Shown: piece after piece, positions 56,537-64,000 of the stretch
Position numbering within the stretch: position 1 is the first letter of the stretch
Layout: every line of letters begins with the position of its first letter
Origin: Amorphophallus konjac
Lineage: Eukaryota; Streptophyta; Magnoliopsida; Alismatales; Araceae
Length of the DNA: 64,000 nt
Direction of reading: 5' to 3'
Assembly: GCA_022559845.1 (NCBI GenBank)
Contig: CM040121.1
Location: 341,346,243 to 341,410,242, forward strand
The notes under the pieces: model-generated
Databases searched by the model: none
The model's input: the letters and a program-made list of their open reading frames with translations, nothing else
What the model was told of the DNA's origin: nothing
Program-made: the position numbers and the translations under genes

Positions 56537-59500
56537 ATGACCCGGACGAAGCACCAGGCGGCCAGGCCGTCAGCCGCCGGTGAGGGCTCGCCGGCGTCGG
56601 AGCAACCGCCACCGCCGTCGGAGGAGGGAGATACGCCCGGGGTGACGATGGAAGAGCTCGCCATCGTCGCTACTGACGAAGAGGCCCCTGCCGGCGAGGA
56701 GAAGGTCGCCGAAGGACCACCACCCACGGGGGCGGCCAAAAAGCCACGTGATCCCGAGGTAGGCCTCCCCGCCTTTCTTCCCATTTCTTTTGATTTTGTT
56801 TCCTGCATGTTAGTTTTAGGGGTTTAGAGGGGCCTAGGGGGGTCGGTTTAGGGACCACGGAGGTCTCCCAGCCGGCCGGGGGGCCTTCACCGTCGTCAGG
56901 GACGGCGACGGTAAAACGGTTTAACAGAAACCGTACGGCAAAACAATGCGGTCCCCAAAGGACCGCCTCAAATAAACACGGTGCAAGGAGCGCCGCTCAC
57001 CCTTACAAAGCCAACGGGGCACCAAAACCCCAATACGGCGAGGTTATCACCGTTCAAAAGGTAGGCGGACCACATAGGTCCGTCCAAACATGTAACCAAG
57101 CAAAACAATACGGTCCTTACAGGACCGTCATCAAAACAATACGGTCAAAGGTGGGCCGTTACTCCTTAGGAAGACGGGCAAACAGACGGTTCCGGGTAAT
57201 CCGTCCATGATGGAAACGGCTAGGGAGAGCCCGTTCAAACGGGGGGACCTGAGAAACAGAGCGGTCTGAGGGAGGCCGCTCATCTATAGAGCGGTTCGTG
57301 AGTAACCGTTCTTCAAATCAATAATTGGACTCTGAGCATTTTATTTAAATGAAACAAAATGTGAAACTAAATGACTAATGTAAATGAGATGGATGAATGC
57401 AGGGGAAGCGTAGGACCCGTACCTCCTGGCTGCAGGTTCGGGCAGTGTACCTCGCACTGCCGACTTCCAGAGGGAGCGGTTGACTGCCATGGGGTTCGCC
57501 CCCTTCCTGAGTATCGAGGTGTGTCGCTTTGACGCAGCTCTGCTCTATGCCCTGCACGACCGCTGGGATCCAGTGAGTCGGACGTTCTTATTCCCGTGGG
57601 GGCACATGGTCCCTACATTGGAGGACGTGGCCAGGCTTACTGGCCTACGCGTGCACGGGTCGCCGGTCAGCGGGACTACTTTTCCTGACTACCGGGGGAT
57701 GGCTCGGGAGCTGCTCGGCCTACAGCTGCGGCGCCCCGAGAGGCAGTCGACCCTCCTTCCCCGGGCTGCTCTCCAGGACAGCCTGGGTCTTCGACGAGCT
57801 GGCGTTGCAGTGGGCGAGCGACCAGAGGAGCACTTGGAGCGGCTCGTGGGGCTGGCGAGACCGAGGGTCGCAGCGGTGCCGGGACCTGAGGCAGACAGAG
57901 TACTACGACGGTTTCTGATGCTGATGTTCGGGCGGCTTCTCTTCTCCACTCGGGCGGACGTGATGAGCTGTCGCTTCCTCCCTTTCCTCCAGGAGCTCGA
58001 GCATGTAGGTGACTATGCTTGGGGAGCGGCGGTCCTCGCCTTCCTCTTTGACACCCTTAGTTCGACGGCGCGTCGGACGATGCTTGGGGGCTTCTCCCCC
58101 TTACTCCAGGTGCGACTTCTTCTCTAGTCTTAATTATGCAACTCTATATGCTTACTGAATGCTGACACGACTTGTGGTACAGGTGTGGGCCTACGTGCGC
58201 CTACGTGGGTTGGGGAGAGGCGAGGAGACCCGCCCTGGGCTCCTGCCGATCGCGCGGAGGTGGACAGCACCCCGAGAAATGATGGCCTTGAGGAGGCAGG
58301 TCCGGGAGCTGCAGGACGACCTGGACACTCTACCGTACACCTCGGTACGCTTCTAGACTCAGACTCTTTAAATACATGTTATTCTGTCAAGATATGATGA
58401 TGCTGATGCAGTTTCCTATTCTTTGCAGGTACGGTGGACTCCTTACACGGAGGAGAGCCCGGAGGGCCAGCCGTGGGTGACCGAGGCCTTGGCCTTCTCT
58501 GGCCGGGACGTGTGGCTTCACTGCATGAATGTGGTGGAGCCACTACACTTTAGGTTGGTGATGAGGACCATCGGGGTCTATCAGCCGGCCGTAGAGTTCC
58601 CTGCGCCCGAGAAGGCGGGGGAACGGGTGTCGAGGACGACCCGGGGACTCCGCGAGGCGTACGACTGGACAGCGAGGAACGCCGAGCAGGTTGCCGACTG
58701 GGCCGCGCGAGGGCGAGTGGTGACCGCCCGGGCAGAGAGCGACAGCGCGTACTACACTGCGTACGCACGGCACTACCGGGACCAGGTGTTCCGAGGCGCC
58801 CACCGACCGGTACGACTTCTAAACTTAAACTTTGTCTATTATGCTTATGAATGATGCACTAACAAGGACTTTTACATGCAGGTCGACCCCGCAGGACGAG
58901 TGGCAGAGTTGCAGGGACTCCTGCACTCCACCATCCAGGAGAGAGACGAGGCCCGGCAGGCCCTGGCCCTACTGGTGAGTGCTCTAAACCTAAACTCTTT
59001 AAATTATGCAGTTCTATATGATTATGACTATGCCTATGACTGACCTGGAGTATTTGGATGCAGCGCGCCGAGGGTGTTCAGAGGGCGGGACCAGACGCTC
59101 CTTCTTCCTCCTCCGTCCAGACCCCAGCAGATCGAGCCGATCGGGATGCGGACTTCACTCGGATGGTAGAGCGGGCCAAAGCGGCCGAGGTGGCACTCGT
59201 GGAGAGGGTACACAAATCTTTACACTTCCTCTTGCTCATTTATGCTTATGAAATGTATGAAATGTGACCAACTGATAGTGATATGTGAATGCAGACGTCC
59301 GAGCTGACCCACCTCCAGGCGGAGCTGGAGCGGAGCCGGGTGGCGGCTCTGGAGGAGGTAGCCCGGGTGCGAGAAGAGGCTGCGCGGAGCCGACCGGTGG
59401 ACGCAGTGGAGACGGCACTCCTCCGGGCCGAGCTAGAGCGACTACGGGCCGGTGCTACCGAGGCGGACCGTTACCGGGCAGAGGCCGAGCGTTATAGGAG

Positions 59501-59780
59501 TGAGGCAGAGCAGGCCCGTCTACAGGTTGCCCGGTTGGAGGGCAAGGTGGAGGGTCTGAAGGAGGCGAGTCGGGAGCGCAGTAGGGCGACTGCGAGTGGT
59601 AGCCACGGCACCCACGGCTCCGTGAGGAGTTACTTCACTGGTTCCTCTGGCCATCGGAGGAACGAGGAGGCGGAGAGGCGCCGGCGATGGCGTGATGAGG
59701 CGACCTCAGCGATGCCTCCCCCAACGAGGCATGAGGGCGGTGGAGACAGGGACGGGGGCCAGGGAGAGGGAGCTGCTTGA
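56537..59780 (+). CDS. Antisense plant mobile domain gene 1, about seven exons
   Basis: Predicted exons 56537-56758, 57471-58109, 58183-58344, 58429-58809, 58882-58974, 59064-59207 and 59295-59780; all junctions GT-AG and phase 0; about 708 residues. Exon 1 encodes an acidic low-complexity N-terminus (MTRTKHQAARP). Exons 2-4 encode a plant mobile domain: LTAMGFAPFLSIEVCRFDAAL, then FLFPWGHMVPTLEDVARLTGL, later LPIARRW and the conserved RWTPYT. Exons 5-7 encode Glu/Arg/Ala-rich coiled coil and a basic Ser/Arg tail. The domain is shared with host MAIN/MAIL proteins and transposon proteins; its biochemical role in retroelements is unknown. Lying antisense downstream of pol fits Tat elements. The exon 2 start is the least sure: acceptors at 57402 and 57435 give stops or a wrong frame, 57470 keeps phase 0. 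Splicing is predicted, not observed. Confidence 0.78.
56759..57470 (+). repeat. Intron 1 of PMD gene 1, packed with ACGG/CCGT hairpins
   Basis: A 712-bp intron, far longer than the other five (72-89 bp). It holds at least ten short dyads with an ACGG or GCGG start and CCGT or CCGC end: 56948-56966 (GCGGTCC/GGACCGC), 57066-57082 (CGGACC/GGTCCG), 57110-57128 (ACGGTCC/GGACCGT), 57259-57281 (GAGCGG/CCGCTC), and weaker ones around 56930, 57045, 57140, 57190, 57220 and 57290. Inner arms differ from hairpin to hairpin while pairing is mostly kept. Confidence 0.8.
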
Positions 59781-60422
59781 CTGATTGTGCTGGGCCCGTC
59801 CTTTGTACATGGTGTGACATGATTAGTGATGCGCATGTCTTCTATTTTTCGTTTGTTTTGTGGATGAATGTATGTATGAGTGGGCAAATGAGCTTGAGGA
59901 GCGCGCTTAGCCTGAGAGAGATGAGCGACGCACACGCCGACTTGAGTGAGATGAGAGACGCACACGCCGACTTGAGTAAGATGAGAGCGCACACGCTGAC
60001 TTGAGTGAGATGAGAGCGCTAAATGATTGAGACTTGAGTGCAGCAGGTTAATCGGGGGGCAGAGCATATGGACAGTTTTCCCCTAGCCGTTCGTAGATAA
60101 GAGTGGTTCCCTAAGGGCCGCTTAAATTGTTTGGAACGGTTCCATGAAAATCGTATGAATGGTGGAACGGCGGATTTCAGACCGCACACGTCACCGGGCT
60201 CGAGCTTTCTTGGAGAGAAGGACGGTTGATGATGGGCCGTATATGATATGGACGGTCTATCGTAAGACGGTCCAATCCAATATCCTATTTGCCCGAAAGG
60301 GGACTCCCTGGAGAGTCCCCAGCCCGAGGGCAAGGCGCTTGGTACTTATCAGAACCCTATCTAAAACCCATCCTAGACTTATCTGGGCCTAATCCTAAGA
60401 GGTTTAGGCTCCCTAATGAACC
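59781..60422. other. Spacer between PMD genes, with 30-bp repeat and hairpins
   Basis: Three to four tandem units of about 30 bp (59918-59947, 59948-59977, 59978-60006, partial to 60021), each with GCACACGC(C/T)GACTTGAGT and GAGATGAGAG. ACGG/CCGT hairpins resume at 60090-60265, including GACGGTCTATCGTAAGACGG, the reverse complement of the type seen at 53688 and 54537. No gene seen. Confidence 0.75.
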
Positions 60423-60431
60423 CTATAAGTA
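60423..60431 (+). promoter_or_regulatory. TATA box of PMD gene 2
   Basis: CTATAAGTAG at 60423-60432, about 85 bp before the first ATG (60508), with a CT-rich leader (CTCAACTCACTCATCCTCC) between: the layout of a plant pol II promoter on the plus strand, antisense to the element. Confidence 0.55.
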
Positions 60432-60507
60432 GTAGGGAGGCCTGAACCCTCAACTCACTCATCCTCCTTTCCGAAGCCTAAAAATCTTTGATTCTCGTCA
60501 CCTCAAC

Positions 60508-61944
60508 ATGAAGAGGGCTTATGATGGAAGTCCTGCGGAGGGCGCGTTGTTTGAAGGACCGCGGCCGGCTAGAAAGGAGCGGGAAGCGATTCAACGGCTA
60601 GCTCGATTCCTCGACATCTCAGCGCCACCCCTATGAGAGAGGTAAGTTTGATCAGAATATGCTTAGAGTCCATCTTTCAACTTCCTCTTATATCTCTTAC
60701 ACCCCTTGCCTTCTCCTTCTTTTCAGCTTCTTCCCGGCCCGAGACGCTTTTCTAGTTTAAAGTGGGTGGCTCCCATGGTCCGTGCATTGCCCCTCGGGGT
60801 GACTCACCTTCTCAAATCCTGGCACCTACACTCCCTCCTAGTTTTAGGTCAGAATTACCCTAAACTTTCCTTAGACTGGCATAGTATCTCTGCTCTGATG
60901 GAGATTTGGCACCCTCAGACCCACACTTTCTTCTTCCCATCTTTTGAGGCCACTATCTTGCTAGAGGAGGTAGAGACATATTTCGGGCTCCCTAGGTCCA
61001 AGGTGGGGGAGGAAGACTTGATATGTCATACCGTTGCCCCTATAGACCCAAAACTCATCCTAGGGGGATTCATACCTGATAGCGGGGATGTTCGTACCTT
61101 TATAGGCCCTCGCCACATCCACCTCCTTCCTCTGAGCCAGTGGGTAGTGGAGCATTGCCGGAATAAGTGCGGGTGGGTTGAAGCCATAGCCAAAGCTGCG
61201 TCCATCTGCCTATGCGGGGCCATCCTTTTCCCTTCAGCCGACCATGTCCTAGAGACTCCTTTACTCAGCACCATCAGCGGCCTTTGGCAGGGGTTTTCCA
61301 TCTCTCAGGCTGTCTTAGCTTACCTGTACGAGGGTCTTACTTCAGCAGCCTTAGGAGGTCCTCTCTTTGGTTCAATGATCCTATTGGAGTGCTGGATGGG
61401 AGTTAGGATGAAGTTTACCCTGAGGGAGGACATTACTTCAGTTAGCAGGATCTTTGGGAGCCATCCCCTTTACTTCATAGGGGGCGTCTTCAGGTTTTCT
61501 CCACAGGTTGAGTGCAGGACGACCGAGCTGAAGACCAGGGACGAGTGGCGCCCGTACATCAACAGGCTGCCCCTGGATAGGTTTGTGATGCGCCCGGACT
61601 TCTTCCATGATACCACCATCAGACTACCGAGGAGAGCTGGCTTGGACTTGAGGCTCGTGAGCGACACTACCTTAGCGATGTCCAGCCCGCACAGATGCTA
61701 CCTGCAGATTGGGCTACCCCGGACGGTGCTACCTATGCTACCTCACCTTCCCATGCTACAGGCACGGAGGATCGGGACAGAGGAGGACGAGCAGGTGGTC
61801 AGGAGTGCACTGATTATGTGGGAGGTGAGTAGGGTGCGTACCCTACCAGTAGAGGTCGAGGAGACTCCAGAGACTAGACAGGCTTATCTTAGGGAGTTGA
61901 GAGAGATACGTCCTCGCGGGGATGCCCAGCGGCGGACTGAGTGA
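60508..61944 (+). CDS. Antisense plant mobile domain gene 2, two exons, exon 1 out of frame
   Basis: The main exon 60727-61944 encodes about 405 residues with plant mobile domain features: LSLDWHSISALMEIWHPQTH, then EATILLEEVETYFGLPRSKV, a GPRHIHLLPLSQWV segment, and a C-terminal EWRPYINRL-type motif. It differs strongly in sequence from gene 1, so it is not a recent duplicate. A short first exon (ATG 60508, MKRAYDGSPAEG) with donor AG/GTAAGT at 60641/60642 and acceptor TTTTCAG ending at 60726 is plausible. However, that exon meets TGA at 60634, just before the donor. A one-base difference in the C run at 60628-60631 would explain the mismatch, so the gene may be recently broken or may start within exon 2 (ATG at 60775). 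Function unknown. Confidence 0.72.
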
Positions 61945-63094
61945 TTTTCTTTTGTTTTTATGATGATATGGGATAGGATTTTACATCCAGACAGCTTGAT
62001 ATATGACATGAATAAGATTTGATGAGATTGAGTTTTGAGCTTTGTAATATGATTATGATGTGATGTAATCACATAGGCCAACGCGAGGATTGAATATTCA
62101 TGTGGTCCCGAGCCAACTGCCCTTCCAACCTGCCCCTGCACACATGCAAACATGAAACAGATTAAATCTATTTTAGGCTCAGCCCCTTGCCTACAGCAAG
62201 TTAGGAGATGACCCTTTCTTGACTTTTGGTCAAGGGGGGTGAGCCTTATTAAATAGGCAAGTATCAAAGTGCGAGAAATGCAGATGAATGCAAGAGGGAA
62301 ACATGTAAGATTTTGTTGGATTTTGAAATGTTCGATCTTTTTGGGTTTTGGAGTATTTGATTTTTTTTGGTTTCGAAATATTTGATCTTTTTGGGGTTTT
62401 GAAATATTTGATTTTTTTTGGGTTTTGAAATATTTGAATTTTTTTTGGGTTTTGAAATATTTGATTTTTTTGGATTTTGGAATATTTGATTTTTTTGGGT
62501 TTTGAAATATTTGATTTTTTTTGGGTTTTGAAACCAGCTCGGGTCTCAATAACAGGGACCTTCTCGTCTTGCTACGGAATCCCAAGGCCCAGCACGTGCG
62601 GGAAGGGGGGACCGCCTGTGATCGGAGTCAACTTTGCTCGACGGTACATCTGCTGAGACCATACCCGGGGTGGGATTCATTCCTTGGGAAAGTAAAAAAA
62701 AGATTGAGTAGAGAAGCTGACGATAGGTGTAGGGGTTTTTAGGGCTTGAGTTCTCTTCCCGGGACACCTCCTTTTCAAGGAATCTGGTCTGTTGCGCCGG
62801 GACTTTGTATCCGTTATCGAACCTTCACCCGCTCTAGGCACGCATGCGACCGGGCTCATAACGTCCCGCGGGGAAACTGTACTGCCACTCTTGCCATGCC
62901 TAGTTGCATCCTTTGGGCTTTGTACTTTCGGCTTTATCTTTTGATTTTGCCCCTGTTCTTTTCTCCTTTTTTTTTCTTTCTTTTTGCTTTCCTTTTCTTT
63001 CTCTTCTTTTTTTTCTTTTGCAGAGTGAGGTCTTAACGGATTGCCCCTATTTGAGACCTCTTTTAATAGGGAATCTTGGTCAGTTCTCGCCCCC
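61945..63094. other. Non-coding spacer between PMD gene 2 and Tat pol
   Basis: Contains a T-rich minisatellite (62312-62530), a run of pyrimidines with long T tracts (62950-63022, purine-rich on the element's sense strand) and otherwise unique sequence. The minus-strand ORF 61884-62585 is a translation of the minisatellite. No gene or element domain recognized. Confidence 0.7.
62312..62530. repeat. 25-27-bp T-rich minisatellite, about nine units
   Basis: Units of the form GGGTTTTGAAATATTTGAT followed by a T run of 5-9 bases. Variation is mostly in T-run length plus single changes (GTTCGAT, GAGTATT, TTTCGAAAT). Located just downstream of PMD gene 2. Confidence 0.92.
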
Positions 63095-64000
63095 TTATTC
63101 ACCACTTGCCCCTATCTTCAACCGAGAGAGAGGAAATACAAGGATTTCCACCTTCCTCGAGCATGGCCAAAGGAGAAACGGTGTCGGGTAGCATGAGAGA
63201 ATACCGCACCACGGGGTCATGTAGTGTGTGAGATGCTGGACCTGGGTCCTCCTTTCGCAATTTGGTGGGGTATGCCCTGCCATCGAGCCGTTCACTGGTT
63301 TTATTTTTATGGATGAAAACGCTTTAAATACAGCCCATTCCACGGGTTTGGCAATTCCTCCCCCCTCCGAGTTAATTAGACGATACTCATTACCAAGATA
63401 AGCTTCTTTGATTACGAAGGGCCCTTCCCAGTTGGGTTGCAACTTAGACCTGGGGCCCGCTGACCTGATGAATTTACGTTTCAAAACCATATTATCCACT
63501 TGAAATTTCCTTTCAATGACCTTCTTTTGGAAATATCGCGAGACACGCTTTTGATATACTGAAACATGATTGGCCGCATTCAACCTCTTCTCGTCTAAGA
63601 GTTCCAGTTGGACTAGCAACGCCTCTCGATGTTCGTCAAGATTAAGTTCCTTATCCAGCTGCACCCTTAGGGAAGGGATCAGAATTTCATACGGGAGCAC
63701 CGCTTCCATTCCATAGGTGAGGGCGAAGGGCGTCTGCCCTGTGGGAGTGCGGACGGAGGTGCGGTAGGCCCATAGAGCTTCTATCAATTTGTCGGCCCAA
63801 TCAGCAAATTTATGTGATTCGCATGTTTTCTTGATAATTTTGAGAAGGGTCTTATTCGTGGCCTCAGCCTGGCCATTACCTTGGGGGTAGTACGGTGATG
63901 AATGATGCAGAACTATATTGAATTTCTTACAGAGGTCTTGGAGTTCTTGTGAGATGAATTGAGGCCCATTGTCGGTGACGATGCTGCTTGGCACTCCGAA
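63095..64000 (-). CDS. pol: Tat/Ogre-type pol, integrase C-terminal part (continues past window)
   Basis: The reading frame is open from the window edge: FGVPSSIVTDNGPQF contains the second catalytic Asp, GQAEATNKTLL the catalytic Glu with the usual spacing, preceded by HHSSPYYPQGN. Then come WADKLIEALWAYRTS and TGQTPFALTYGMEAVLP, hallmarks of the Tat/Ogre/Athila integrase branch, a basic C-terminal region and a GPF-type segment (NWEGPFVIKEAYLG). Similarity ends near KPVEWAVF (about 63320); the remaining 70 or so residues to TAA 63095 look like unselected read-through, so the real stop may have been lost. There is no chromodomain. RT and protease lie beyond the window. Confidence 0.88.
   Translation of the reverse strand, partial: FGVPSSIVTDNGPQFISQELQDLCKKFNIVLHHSSPYYPQGNGQAEATNKTLLKIIKKTCESHKFADWADKLIEALWAYRTSVRTPTGQTPFALTYGMEAVLPYEILIPSLRVQLDKELNLDEHREALLVQLELLDEKRLNAANHVSVYQKRVSRYFQKKVIERKFQVDNMVLKRKFIRSAGPRSKLQPNWEGPFVIKEAYLGNEYRLINSEGGGIAKPVEWAVFKAFSSIKIKPVNGSMAGHTPPNCERRTQVQHLTHYMTPWCGILSCYPTPFLLWPCSRKVEILVFPLSRLKIGASGE

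Larger units (their letters stand above)
53461..64000 (-). mobile_element. Tat/Ogre-type Ty3/Gypsy element with antisense PMD genes, 3' part
   Basis: The 3' LTR (53461-55188) abuts the satellite. PPT follows at 55189. The pol C-terminus (integrase of the Tat/Ogre kind) is at 63095-64000 on the minus strand. Between them, 8 kb hold two plus-strand genes with plant mobile domains, the antisense additional ORFs known from Tat-lineage elements. The 5' part and second LTR lie beyond the window, so LTR identity cannot be checked. Predicted TSD: TAAGT. Confidence 0.82.

Noticed and set aside
56537..61944. PMD genes as ordinary host genes rather than element cargo
   Set aside because: They lie between a Tat LTR/PPT and Tat pol with no other boundary seen, and antisense PMD ORFs at this place are known in the lineage. 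Full proof needs the other LTR.
61884..62585. 233-codon minus-strand ORF rich in Lys/Phe/Gln
   Set aside because: Most of it is the translated T-rich minisatellite at 62312-62530.
1..64000. tRNA, rRNA or other structural RNA genes
   Set aside because: The only tRNA-like sequences are the 12-base primer binding sites; no cloverleaf or rRNA signature was seen by eye.

Overview
The window is plant nuclear heterochromatin, most likely from an angiosperm with a large genome. It contains no host single-copy gene that I can defend. Its foundation is a 180-bp tandem satellite, seen in three blocks (331-6270, 36751-39971, 51336-53460). When the inserted elements and one copy of each 5-bp target duplication are removed, the three blocks join in phase into one array of about 62 monomers. 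All identifiable DNA between the blocks is LTR retrotransposon. The monocot/dicot status and the species cannot be read from the sequence.

Layout. (1) 1-330 is the end of an LTR whose family is seen complete at 40-51 kb. (2) 6271-36750 is a minus-strand Sirevirus-type Copia element arranged LTR-internal-LTR-internal-LTR, flanked by GATCA target duplications. Both pol copies are broken in the integrase. (3) 23686-33414 is a young plus-strand Tekay/Del-type chromovirus (Gypsy), nested in the gag of the second Sirevirus copy (TSD TGCAC). It has two 2397-bp LTRs, gag, pol and a C-terminal chromodomain, with a pair of compensating frameshifts at the zinc knuckle. (4) 39972-51335 is a minus-strand non-autonomous element (TSD AAATA) with 3.3-kb LTRs and only a gag-like gene with five CCHC knuckles (TR-GAG type). 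Its LTR shares modules with the Sirevirus, its probable helper. (5) From 53461 to beyond the window end lies a minus-strand Tat/Ogre-type Gypsy element. Its 3' LTR abuts the satellite and its integrase is at 63.1-64 kb. Two plus-strand (antisense) plant mobile domain genes sit between them: one of about seven exons (56537-59780) and one of two exons (60508-61944).

The most striking signal is structural. All four element families carry chains of short, closely spaced hairpins whose sequences differ but whose pairing is kept, including compensatory differences between related elements. In the Sirevirus, TR-GAG and Tekay LTRs the chain lies downstream of the TATA box, so in the transcribed leader. 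In the Tat element, hairpins with a shared ACGG...CCGT clamp and varying inner arms fill the LTR, the flanking non-coding DNA and intron 1 of the first antisense gene. A palindrome-rich LTR region is known for maize Sireviruses. Its recurrence in unrelated Gypsy lineages, and the clamp-plus-variable-arm pattern, deserve a second look.

Inferred order of events: satellite array; Sirevirus insertion and tandem formation; C-to-T decay and Tekay insertion; and, undated relative to these, the TR-GAG and Tat insertions.
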